DNA of 64,000 nt from Thalassoroseus pseudoceratinae (GTDB taxonomy: Bacteria; Planctomycetota; Planctomycetia; Planctomycetales; Planctomycetaceae): assembly GCF_011634775.1 (NCBI RefSeq), contig NZ_JAALXT010000008.1:62001-126000 (forward strand), in the 5' to 3' direction. The notes under the pieces were generated by a model, which did no database searches, was not told the origin of the DNA, and worked only from the letters and a program-made list of their open reading frames with translations. Numbering within the stretch: position 1 is the stretch's first letter; every line of letters begins with the position of its first letter. Positions 35,941 to 46,174 of the stretch are shown piece by piece. The position numbers were made by a program, and so were the translations under genes.

Positions 35941-37188
35941 ATGCCGCAAGCGGAACAGTTCCTACGCGAGATTCGACGACAACCGGACGACACCGTTCCG
36001 CGGTTGATCTACGCCGACTGGCTGGAAGAACGTGGCGACGCCCGGGCAGAACTCATCCGTGTGCAATGTGAGTTGGAAACACACGACGACATCCCCGAAG
36101 ATTTCAGCCTCGCACTCAAAGCCCGTGAACGAGAATTGATTGCGGACTTGGAGTCTCAATGCTTGGCCGATCTGGACACGCTTGCGGTTCGAGCGGTCCG
36201 TTTTCGGGGCGGGCTGGTGGACGCGGTCATTGTCGAGGGCGATCGATTCTTGCAACACGGGCGGATTCTCAGTCGATGGGCACCGGCACTGCGTTCACTC
36301 GATTGGCGACAAATGCCCCGTGACGCCGGAACCGCACTTCGGCAAGCGTTACGGTCTCCGTTTTTGTCCGCGGTGACGGAACTTGATCTCTCTGACAATT
36401 CCATCGGTCGCAGCGGCATTCCCGAACTTGCCAACGCTCGCCGCAGTGAACAGCTTCGTTCGCTGTACGTTTCCCAAACTCGGCTGGCTGGACCGGGAAT
36501 GCAGGAACTCATGCGGGCGGCGTTGTGGTCTTTGGAGCGGTTGGATTGCTCCCATAACGGACTCTCGCCGTTTGATGTGCAAGCACTCACGCGGTCGGAA
36601 CAATTCGCGAAGTTGACGACGCTCGATCTCAGTCACAACACCATTGCCGACGACGGCCTCCGGATGTTGTCGCAGTGGGATCGATTGCGTTCCTTGCGGG
36701 ACCTCAATCTCAGTTACAACGACATCGGCCCGGTCGGCATGAAAACGCTGACCGTTTCCGAGCACATGGTGGACCTGGATACGCTCGATCTCTCTGGCAA
36801 CATCATGCACGGCGGGGGCATTCAGGAAATTGCGAGCGGTTCCAACTTTAGCCGCCTCAGCCGTCTCAAACTCAACGACGCCGGGTTGGAAGCGACCGAC
36901 CTCACACGATTAGTGCGTTCGCCATACTTGAAACGCCTGACGCACTTGGAGTTGGATTTCAACCCGCTCGGCGAATTAGACCCGGACATCATGCAGTCGC
37001 CGATTCTGTCCCGATTGCGGCAACTCAGTTTGCGACACACCCAATTGGACAACGTCACTGCACGCGAAATCGCCAAGAGCGATGCGTTCACATCCATTGA
37101 ACAACTCGACGTTCGTGAGAACCCGCTGATCGACAGTCGCACCAAGTTGCTACTCAATGAACGCTTCGGGCCACGCGTTCAGTTCTGA
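35941..37188 (+). CDS. leucine-rich repeat protein with TIGR02996 N-terminal domain
   Basis: From the ATG at 35941, MPQAEQFLREIRRQPDDTVP and RLIYADWLEERGDARAELIR match the TIGR02996 repeat-companion domain of planctomycetes, which normally sits at the very N-terminus. About ten leucine-rich repeats follow (LTTLDLSHNTIADDGL, LRDLNLSYNDIGPVGM). The repeats probably bind other proteins; no signal peptide or catalytic motif is seen. The frame opens at ATG 35821, which has a weak GGAG upstream, so a 455-residue form is possible. The 3' end overlaps the convergent HEAT gene by 10 bp. Confidence 0.82.
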   Translation: MPQAEQFLREIRRQPDDTVPRLIYADWLEERGDARAELIRVQCELETHDDIPEDFSLALKARERELIADLESQCLADLDTLAVRAVRFRGGLVDAVIVEGDRFLQHGRILSRWAPALRSLDWRQMPRDAGTALRQALRSPFLSAVTELDLSDNSIGRSGIPELANARRSEQLRSLYVSQTRLAGPGMQELMRAALWSLERLDCSHNGLSPFDVQALTRSEQFAKLTTLDLSHNTIADDGLRMLSQWDRLRSLRDLNLSYNDIGPVGMKTLTVSEHMVDLDTLDLSGNIMHGGGIQEIASGSNFSRLSRLKLNDAGLEATDLTRLVRSPYLKRLTHLELDFNPLGELDPDIMQSPILSRLRQLSLRHTQLDNVTAREIAKSDAFTSIEQLDVRENPLIDSRTKLLLNERFGPRVQF

Positions 37189-38357
37189 GCGGACTTGCTC
37201 TTCGCTTCATCCAGGGTCCGCAGAACTTTCCGAGCGGCTTGGCGAACGGTCGGACGGGAATCGTTCTCGACTTTTGTTAGCGCCTCCCGCACAATTCCTG
37301 GCGCGGATTGGCCGATCTCAATCAGCAAACGGTACGCTCGAATTCGATGCTGCCGATCGGTTTCGGCCAATGCTGTGATTGCTGCAGGAATAACCGTTTT
37401 GGCTTCTTCAGTGATTTGCCAAATCGCTTCGATTGCCTGAATACGAACACTGGCAGCTTCGTCGTTCAAGAGTTCTTCGAGTCGCACGACCGATGCCGAC
37501 GCCTTCGGCCCCAGACGCCCAAGGATCCCTGCGGCCCGTGTCCGAACTTCCGGATCGCGATCGGCCAGCAAACCGGTGACCGATTCCATCACCGCTGGTC
37601 CGATATCCGAAAGCGAAACGGCGGCGGAATCCCGGACGGCAGCGGATTCATCGAAGATCATCGTTTCCAACAATGCGGACTGGGAAACCGATGCAGCCGG
37701 CCCGATCGCTCCCAACGCTTCGACGGCACGACGACGCACCAATTCGTTTTCGTCGTACAACGTGCGGGTCAACGCAGGCACCGCGGCGATCGCATCCGAA
37801 CCGACGGTCGCCAACGATTCCCCTGCCAATGCCCGCAACGTATTCACATCCCGAGCGGCATTTTTATCAGCAGGTGGGGGCATGCCGAGCGTTTCGATCA
37901 ACGCGGGAAGTGCTTGTGGATGTCGCGAACCGATCCGACCGAGCAACTCAATCATCACTTGTTTTTCTCCAAGTGACGATTGATCGGTCTGCAGGATTTC
38001 GATGGCCGTCGGAGCGACCGTGGCCGCCTCAGCCCCGAACAACGCCAACGCTTTGCCAATCCAGATTCGCGTTGAGTTACCAGCGTCCGGCTCTTTCAGA
38101 ATTGCCCCCAACACCGGGACGGCGTCTTCGGCGATCGGCCCCAGTCGGCCCAGCGTCAGTGCAGCTTGACGACGCGTGAACCACGGCACGTCCGTGTCTT
38201 TCACGATCGCCACCATGCCAGAGACGGCGGATCGGCTTTCCGGGTTGTCCAATTCCAGCGACTTCATCCGCTCGCGCCACTCGTCGAGCGTCAGCCCATC
38301 ATAAGTGGTGGATGGGTCACCGAGAACCGCAACACAGGCGAGGATCGCGACAACCAT
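37179..38357 (-). CDS. exported HEAT-repeat protein
   Basis: From the ATG at 38357 the 392-residue protein begins MVVAILACVAVLGDPSTTYD, a short signal or anchor sequence, and then contains about nine HEAT-like repeats (VRRRAVEALGAIGPAA, VRDSAAVSLSDIGPAV, VRTRAAGILGRLGPKA). This is a protein-interaction solenoid; no enzyme domain is visible. The start is set by a GGGAGGTG Shine-Dalgarno 5 bp upstream; in-frame codons reach 38432 but lie before it. It sits between the LRR gene and the glucan phosphorylase gene, with no evident functional link. Confidence 0.78.
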   Translation of the reverse strand: MVVAILACVAVLGDPSTTYDGLTLDEWRERMKSLELDNPESRSAVSGMVAIVKDTDVPWFTRRQAALTLGRLGPIAEDAVPVLGAILKEPDAGNSTRIWIGKALALFGAEAATVAPTAIEILQTDQSSLGEKQVMIELLGRIGSRHPQALPALIETLGMPPPADKNAARDVNTLRALAGESLATVGSDAIAAVPALTRTLYDENELVRRRAVEALGAIGPAASVSQSALLETMIFDESAAVRDSAAVSLSDIGPAVMESVTGLLADRDPEVRTRAAGILGRLGPKASASVVRLEELLNDEAASVRIQAIEAIWQITEEAKTVIPAAITALAETDRQHRIRAYRLLIEIGQSAPGIVREALTKVENDSRPTVRQAARKVLRTLDEAKSKSAQN

Positions 38358-38362
38358 CGAGA

Positions 38363-38370
38363 CACCTCCC
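38363..38370 (-). promoter_or_regulatory. ribosome binding site that selects the start at 38357
   Basis: Read on the minus strand, GGGAGGTG ends 5 bp before ATG 38357. The two upstream in-frame starts have no such site. Confidence 0.7.
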
Positions 38371-38383
38371 ATCTTCAGACCAT

Positions 38384-38420
38384 AAAAAACACCTGACAAC
38401 GAAAACCGCTGCCAGGTGTT
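38384..38420 (-). terminator. rho-independent terminator of the glucan phosphorylase gene
   Basis: AACACCTG (38388-38395) pairs with CAGGTGTT (38413-38420). A run of A at 38384-38389 gives the minus-strand U-tract. It lies between the phosphorylase stop and the HEAT gene start. Confidence 0.75.
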
Positions 38421-38447
38421 GATTGTATGCACACGTTCGCCGATTGA

Positions 38448-40595
<2,148 letters not shown>

Positions 40596-40899
40596 GGAGT
40601 TCCGTTCCCGATCGAAGAATTTTCTGACGAGTAGCCGAAGTTCCGCAAGCCGGCAACCTGCCGGTTAAAACGTTCGAAGTATAGCGATTACGTAAACTGG
40701 GTCGAGTGCTACGGCCCATTAGTTGGAAATCGCCCATTGAGCGAGTTTCGAGATTTTCCAACCAGCCCCACACCAAGATTGCGTCTCGATCAGAAAACCG
40801 GCACGATGAACCACAACGCTTCGCAGCAACTTTGATCAATCCTCCCGAGCGTTTTCAAATTCTTGATGGGACGCAAATCTCGTGAAACGGACGACTGCC
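40596..40899. other. 304-bp divergent intergenic region
   Basis: It lies between the phosphorylase gene (minus) and the M20 peptidase gene (plus) and should hold both promoters. I see no repeat, hairpin or RNA gene. Confidence 0.4.
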
Positions 40900-42372
40900 A
40901 TGAAACCCTTCCTCGCCCTGATCTTCAGTTTGTGGTTCACAACCGCTGACCATTTGGCGTTCGCGGATGATCGTGACAGCACAAGACAACTCTCGGCGGC
41001 ACAACAAACGGCCATTCGCACCGTCGACAGCCAACACGATTTGATTCTGCAAGCCAACCGCATGATTTGGAATTTCGCCGAAGTTGGGTTGCAGGAGAAG
41101 CACTCGGCCGCGCTCCTCGTTTCCCATTTGAAAGATGCCGGCTTCACCATTCGTGAGGGATTAGCTGGGATGCCGACGGCATTCGTCGCGGAGTTTGGCT
41201 CGGGAAAACCGGTCATTGGAATTCTGGCAGAGTACGATGCCCTGCCCGGTCTCTCACAGAAGGTCACGCCCTACCAGGAACCACTCGAAAAAGATGCTCC
41301 CGGACACGGGTGCGGTCACAGCGGTCTCGGCTCCGGAGCGCTCGGTGCGGTGCTCGCCACGAAAGCCGCAATGGAAGCCCATCAAATCCCAGGCACGATT
41401 CGGCTCTACGGCACCCCGGCGGAAGAAACCGTCATTGGCAAAGTCTACATGACGCTCGCTGGCGTATTCGACGACCTAGACATTTGCCTACACTGGCACC
41501 CATCGACGAGAAACCAAGCCTGGGCGGGCAGCAGCAAGGCGTTGATTTCGGCTAAGTTCACATTTAACGGGACCGCCGCTCACGCCTCGGGAAGTCCCGA
41601 AAGCGGACGCAGTGCTCTTGATGCGGTTGAACTCATGAACGTCGGCGTCAACTACATGCGGGAACACCTCAAAGAAGATGCCCGTATGCATTATGTCATC
41701 ACTAACGGTGGCGGCGCCCCAAACGTCGTGCCACCGGAAGCCACGGTCTGGTACTTCGTGCGTGCTGACAATCACGAAGATGTCACCCGGAATTTCCAAT
41801 GGCTCCAAGACATCAGTGAAGGAGCCGCCAAGATGACCCGCACCAAAGTCAAAATGCAAATCGACACCGACTGTCACGAGATCATTCAAAACCGCGTGCT
41901 AGCGGAAATCATCGACAGAAACTTGCGAGCCGTCGGCCCACCAAAATTCACCGAAAGTGACCAAGCCTTCGCACGCCGAATTCAAGGCCCGTTGATGGAA
42001 CAATTTGGTTCACAGTTTCGAGTCGCAATTGAAGACACCGTCGAACCACTAGCGAAGTCGAGTAGTCCAAGCAAAGGCTCAACGGATGTCGGAGACATTA
42101 GTTGGCGTGTCCCGACCGGCGGACTTCGCACCGCGTGTTTCGCCGCCGGTAGTCCTGGTCACAGTTGGCAGAACGTCGCCGCCATCGCTTCCCCCATCGG
42201 TGAAAAAGGCATTCTCTACGGTGCCAAGTCCCTAGCAGTCACCGCGATCGAACTCTTCCAAAACCCAGATCAAATCGCAGCGGCAAAAGCCGAGTTTGAA
42301 GAACGAATGAAGAACCGAAAGTACACAACACTAATCCCCAAAGGTCAAAAACCCCCAAAGACGATTCGCTAA
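40900..42372 (+). CDS. exported M20-family amidohydrolase, AbgB-like
   Basis: The ATG at 40900 gives 490 residues with a signal peptide (MKPFLALIFSLWFTTADHLA). The mature protein has the M20D metal-site pattern: LAEYDALPGL, PGHGCGHSG, the Glu pair in TPAEE and a C-terminal GSTDVGDISWRVPTGG. The closest known enzymes are AbgB p-aminobenzoyl-glutamate hydrolase and related amidohydrolases. The signal peptide implies a periplasmic or secreted role. The substrate is unknown. GTG 40882 is an alternative start with six more residues. Confidence 0.85.
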   Translation: MKPFLALIFSLWFTTADHLAFADDRDSTRQLSAAQQTAIRTVDSQHDLILQANRMIWNFAEVGLQEKHSAALLVSHLKDAGFTIREGLAGMPTAFVAEFGSGKPVIGILAEYDALPGLSQKVTPYQEPLEKDAPGHGCGHSGLGSGALGAVLATKAAMEAHQIPGTIRLYGTPAEETVIGKVYMTLAGVFDDLDICLHWHPSTRNQAWAGSSKALISAKFTFNGTAAHASGSPESGRSALDAVELMNVGVNYMREHLKEDARMHYVITNGGGAPNVVPPEATVWYFVRADNHEDVTRNFQWLQDISEGAAKMTRTKVKMQIDTDCHEIIQNRVLAEIIDRNLRAVGPPKFTESDQAFARRIQGPLMEQFGSQFRVAIEDTVEPLAKSSSPSKGSTDVGDISWRVPTGGLRTACFAAGSPGHSWQNVAAIASPIGEKGILYGAKSLAVTAIELFQNPDQIAAAKAEFEERMKNRKYTTLIPKGQKPPKTIR

Positions 42373-42428
42373 ACGGTCACGCCCATCAAGCCGAGACCGA
42401 CCGCTGACTAGTTGGGAGCAAATCTGAA

Positions 42429-42962
42429 GTGTCTCGAAGACGACGCCGAACAAAACGACGACACAAACGAAAAATCGCCAAAGGGAGTCGACGTCGATCA
42501 CCACAGAAAGAAAACACTCCTCAATTTTCATGGCATTGGTATGCGGTCGTAATTGCTGTGGCTCTGATACTCTTTGCAATTTTCATAGCGACGCAATTTC
42601 GGCCCATCGACCGACTGCTCATGATCGGCACCTCAGGAATATGCGTTGGCATTGCTTTTCTGATCATCGGAGCCTGCACCGCAGTCGGGAATTTTGAATT
42701 GAATGAGAACTCCTGGTTCGGCAAAGTGCTAGGCTATCTCGTAGTTCTCGCAACGCCGCCAAGTTGGTCCCAACGACGGAGCAGATTGCGTTCAAAACTC
42801 AACAGAGTTTCCGCAAACATCCTTATCCCACTTGTGCTCCCGTCAGGTTTCTGCTTGTCGCTCCTAAGCCCAAAGCAAACATGGCCAGCAATCGCTTGGA
42901 CTAGTGGAGGACTACTAGCCACACTCGCCGGAACTCTCTTCTTAATGATGACGAGTAGGTAG
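42429..42962 (+). CDS. small membrane protein with basic N-terminus
   Basis: A GTG start with a weak GGGAGC upstream opens a 177-residue frame. The first 25 residues are almost all Arg, Lys and Ser (MSRRRRRTKRRHKRKIAKG), then come two adjacent membrane segments (YAVVIAVALILFAIFIA and IGTSGICVGIAFLIIGA) and two more near the C-terminus. No family is recognised. It follows the M20 peptidase gene by about 56 bp. Confidence 0.5.
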   Translation: MSRRRRRTKRRHKRKIAKGSRRRSPQKENTPQFSWHWYAVVIAVALILFAIFIATQFRPIDRLLMIGTSGICVGIAFLIIGACTAVGNFELNENSWFGKVLGYLVVLATPPSWSQRRSRLRSKLNRVSANILIPLVLPSGFCLSLLSPKQTWPAIAWTSGGLLATLAGTLFLMMTSR

Positions 42963-43051
42963 ACTAGATAACAAACTGAACCGCACAAGCGATCCTACTC
43001 AACACAGCAAGACCATTTCCACTTGCTCTCGCTGACCTTTATTAGGCCTAG

Positions 43052-43852
43052 TTATCTTAACGCCACGGGCTCGCGTTGTGCTTTCTTGCACGCTTTCTTG
43101 TAGGTCTTTACGAGTTTTTTCTGTTGCAGGAGAGATGGTTGCAATTCAAAGAGTTGTTCGTATCGATCGCAAATTCCTTCGTAGTCTTTCATGCCTTCGG
43201 CGATGTCTGCGAGTCTAGCAACGACAGCGACATTGTTCGGGGCCAGTCTAAGAGCTTTCTCATACACCTGACGTGCTAAAGGAAGCCGCCCAGTGTTAGC
43301 ACAGAACTCCCCGAATATCTGCAGAGGCACGGGGTCTTCGGCTTTCACACTGATCGCTTTCTTATAGGAATCGATCGCTTCTTCATCGTGACCAATGACT
43401 GCGAGGTCAGCGGCATCGACAAGATGATAGGCCTGACTATCCGATGGCAACACTTCCAAAATCTTTTGCACACTCTCTCCCAAACCACAGGCATGTAGCG
43501 TAACAATAGGACCGGCGAGTTGTGCACCGGCATGCACGGTATCGCCATCGGCATCAACGAAGGTGTCGTGACCATCGTTCACCGCCGCAATGGCCGGTTT
43601 CATGGCCTCGGTGATACCGCGGGTCAGGTTGGGAACTTCATCTTCGGGAACGTGGGACCCCATATCGCATTTCGCACATTGGAACAACACCCGCACGCGG
43701 CCGCCCATCGGAATCAACGGAATGAAGTAGATGTGACCGAACTTCCGCCCGAAGTAACTGAACTGCTGCCCGTACGCACCACAATGATCGCAAGAACCAA
43801 AAGTCTTGACCTGCTGCTTCTTGCCGTACATTCGTGAGCCGTAAATGATCAT
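43052..43852 (-). CDS. zinc-ribbon and TPR-repeat protein
   Basis: From the ATG at 43852 the protein has an N-terminal double CxxC region (FGSCDHCGAYG near 18 and FQCAKCDMG near 58) joined by HIYFIPLIPMGGRVRV, resembling planctomycete zinc-ribbon proteins. TPR-like helices follow (EEAIDSYKKAISVKAEDPVP, LARQVYEKALRLAPNN). The frame extends to 43921 from a TTG. It is probably a protein-interaction module of unknown role. Confidence 0.7.
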   Translation of the reverse strand: MIIYGSRMYGKKQQVKTFGSCDHCGAYGQQFSYFGRKFGHIYFIPLIPMGGRVRVLFQCAKCDMGSHVPEDEVPNLTRGITEAMKPAIAAVNDGHDTFVDADGDTVHAGAQLAGPIVTLHACGLGESVQKILEVLPSDSQAYHLVDAADLAVIGHDEEAIDSYKKAISVKAEDPVPLQIFGEFCANTGRLPLARQVYEKALRLAPNNVAVVARLADIAEGMKDYEGICDRYEQLFELQPSLLQQKKLVKTYKKACKKAQREPVALR

Positions 43853-44048
43853 AGCAGTGCCCTTAGATGGGAGAGTTGAGAAGACAATGGAGACTTCCCT
43901 ATTGAACCACCCCGTGTTCAATAGTTCCAGCCTGAATCAGTTTTCTACTCGACAACCCCAGCGGACTTTCGGGTACCGGTTTTCGCTAAACAGGCGAATC
44001 AGGAACCAAACCGTTCCTAGCATTGAAAAGAGACGACCCGCCACGCGT

Positions 44049-44087
44049 AAAAAAACGCCCCCAAAATCACAAGGATTCGGGAGCGTT
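44049..44087 (-). terminator. rho-independent terminator of cassette 2
   Basis: On the minus strand AACGCTCCC pairs with GGGGGCGTT (one T-G pair) and a run of T follows. It lies 31 bp past the lipoprotein stop. Confidence 0.8.
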
Positions 44088-44117
44088 GCGTGTCTGGATT
44101 GTGGATGGTGTTTGAAA

Positions 44118-44582
44118 CTACTTCAGCTCAATGGGAAAGTCACCACCCGCTGCCGGAACTGTGACGATGTTTGGATTCATTTCATTTGATGGATCACTGT
44201 ATTTGGGAGGAATCACCTGTACCGCTCCAACATCAGCCGCATCCTTGCCTTCGGGGATCGGTCCCCCATCAGGCATTGTCATCTTTGAAATGGCAACAGT
44301 ATAAGTCCCTGGTTCGATGCCGTCCGCTTCGGTGCGATGCTTCAAAGTGTATTTGCCGGCTTGATCGGTTACCCCATAGGCTCCGGTTCCCTTTGTACCA
44401 TCCCTCGGCACAAAACTCACCGAGGCTCCTGCCAACGGTTCGGAATTATAGGTAACCGTTCCTGTCGCAGGCACCAACTCCGGGGCTGGCTCTGACGAAC
44501 CTCCACAGCCGAACGCGACCCCACAAAGAATCAGTGGAGCCCACAGTTTGAACCAGGAATTGTCAACTCCTAGCAACCTCAT
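44118..44582 (-). CDS. small lipoprotein with carboxypeptidase-regulatory-like fold (cassette 2)
   Basis: The ATG at 44582 gives 154 residues with a lipoprotein signal ending in GVAFGC. The mature part PATGTVTYNSEPLAGASVSFV and GKYTLKHRTEADGIEPGTYT follows the same pattern as the other two cassette lipoproteins. It lies downstream of a DUF1559 gene on the same strand. The function is unknown, probably at the cell surface. Confidence 0.75.
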   Translation of the reverse strand: MRLLGVDNSWFKLWAPLILCGVAFGCGGSSEPAPELVPATGTVTYNSEPLAGASVSFVPRDGTKGTGAYGVTDQAGKYTLKHRTEADGIEPGTYTVAISKMTMPDGGPIPEGKDAADVGAVQVIPPKYSDPSNEMNPNIVTVPAAGGDFPIELK

Positions 44583-44712
44583 AAAAACTTGTCCTTGAGA
44601 TAAGGAAAGGATTGGATATATGCACTCTGGCCACATCAACGACTTTTACTAGTCGGCTATTGTCATCGAGACCCAGTCGAGTTTCGACGCTGCTACCGCT
44701 TGCATCATCGTA

Positions 44713-44739
44713 GATGGTCTAGTCACTCTTGTGACCATC
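44713..44739 (-). other. hairpin between cassette 2 genes
   Basis: GATGGTC (44713-44719) pairs with GACCATC (44733-44739), with an inner GTCAC/GTGAC. It lies between the DUF1559 gene and the lipoprotein gene, the same place as the hairpins in cassettes 1 and 3, but has no U-tract. Confidence 0.4.
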
Positions 44740-44822
44740 ACAAACAAAGGATCGGGGAACGCGTGATTTGCTAGTCCCTCGACCCTTCGTTTATTGTCTC
44801 AATCAATCAGCAATCGACATGC

Positions 44823-45788
44823 TTAGAATTCTTGCAGAACATTGCCGTCGGAGATGGCGGACAAGTTCTCACGAGTCTCAGTGTCAATGGTTTCAGACAA
44901 GAATCGAACGGCACCGTCGGCTAACAAAACGTGACAGCCGCCTGGATGCAAACTACCAGGTTCACCCCACTCGCCATTTCGGCCGATTTGCTTCTGAGCA
45001 TGTGGTGGCGATCGCCAAGCACAGCAAACCCAGTTGTTGATTCCGCGAGGTGCTGAGAGTTTGATCCCGAGTCCAACGTGCGAAGCACATGCCCAGGAAG
45101 CAGTTTCGCCATCGTCAACATCAAGTGTTGTTTCCACCACCGCTGCGGTGTTGCTCGTCCCGTCGATCACGTCACGAATCCGTGAGTTGGAATTGATTCC
45201 GAACAACGGCCGAGTTGCACTACCAATACTTTCCCACAAGTTGCAACTCGAACCTCCAGCAATGGAGAACCCGTAACTCGTCCGAGCGGATCTAGCAACT
45301 CCACAACCGTAAGCCGAACTTGTCGGTGCGTAGTACGGTGTTGCGTTGTCACTGGGACAGATTAGAAAATCAAGTACATTGGTCGAAAGGTCTGCGTTTC
45401 CGCTCGCAACAGGATCACCGACTAATGTTCCACCGTGAGAGTTCCAGACTCCGGTAGCCTGCGTCATGTCGAACTGTTCAAACAAATTGTTTTGTTCGAC
45501 GAACGGCAGTAGCGACAACCAACCCGTGTGGTTTGTCACGTTCGACAGTCCGGACACGCCTCCACAGTAACTTGGGTTTGCGACCGCGTAGGGAAAGCGT
45601 TGGTAAGTGGAATGATAGTTGTGCAAGGACAAGCCAATCTGCTTCAGATTGTTCTTGCACTGCGTTCGACGCGCCGCTTCACGAGCCTGCTGAACGGCAG
45701 GCAGTAGCAACGCGATCAAGATGGCGATGATTGCAATCACCACCAATAACTCAATCAATGTAAAACCAGGACGAGACCGCAGACGCAT
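44823..45788 (-). CDS. DUF1559 prepilin-like protein (cassette 2)
   Basis: The 321-residue protein starts MRLRSRPG, then [20 protein letters not shown], the prepilin cleavage and helix. [20 protein letters not shown] and the C-terminal [20 protein letters not shown] are typical of PF07596. It is probably processed by a type IV prepilin peptidase and assembled at the surface. The lipoprotein gene follows. Confidence 0.93.
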   Translation of the reverse strand: MRLRSRPGFTLIELLVVIAIIAILIALLLPAVQQAREAARRTQCKNNLKQIGLSLHNYHSTYQRFPYAVANPSYCGGVSGLSNVTNHTGWLSLLPFVEQNNLFEQFDMTQATGVWNSHGGTLVGDPVASGNADLSTNVLDFLICPSDNATPYYAPTSSAYGCGVARSARTSYGFSIAGGSSCNLWESIGSATRPLFGINSNSRIRDVIDGTSNTAAVVETTLDVDDGETASWACASHVGLGIKLSAPRGINNWVCCAWRSPPHAQKQIGRNGEWGEPGSLHPGGCHVLLADGAVRFLSETIDTETRENLSAISDGNVLQEF

Positions 45789-46174
45789 GTTTCAAAACCC
45801 TTCACTAGTAATGGAGTTTGGAAATGACCGGTAGGAGAGAAAATTCGGGGGGCTAATGTGGTGGTCGGTGAGAACTCTGGTGGTTGAACCAAAGTCAATG
45901 ACCAGGAGCCATCGAAGCAACAGTCATGCCATCACAGAGTGTGGGTGGGTTTGCAGCGAGCAAGATCCCGTCAACACACGATCACATGTGCCCATAAATT
46001 CTGACGTAACATTCTGCCGGGCAAAGAGTTTTGACAGTACATCTATGGTAGGCTTTTTCAATATTCCGCGAAGTTTTCAGCAACTCGCAGTGGCCGGACA
46101 GCCGGTTTGCCTAGACCGCAGGCAGGGTTGTCGAGCCACAATGCAGGCCACTAATGCCATGCGATCGTTCGTGA
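45789..46174. other. 386-bp intergenic region
   Basis: It lies upstream of the DUF1559 gene and just past the kinase gene stop. A TTGACA at 46031-46036 has no properly spaced -10 box. An open plus-strand frame here has no family resemblance. I see no RNA gene or repeat. Confidence 0.4.

Noticed and set aside
46031-46036. TTGACA promoter -35 candidate
   Set aside because: No -10 element is found at 16-18 bp spacing; chance match in AT-rich sequence.
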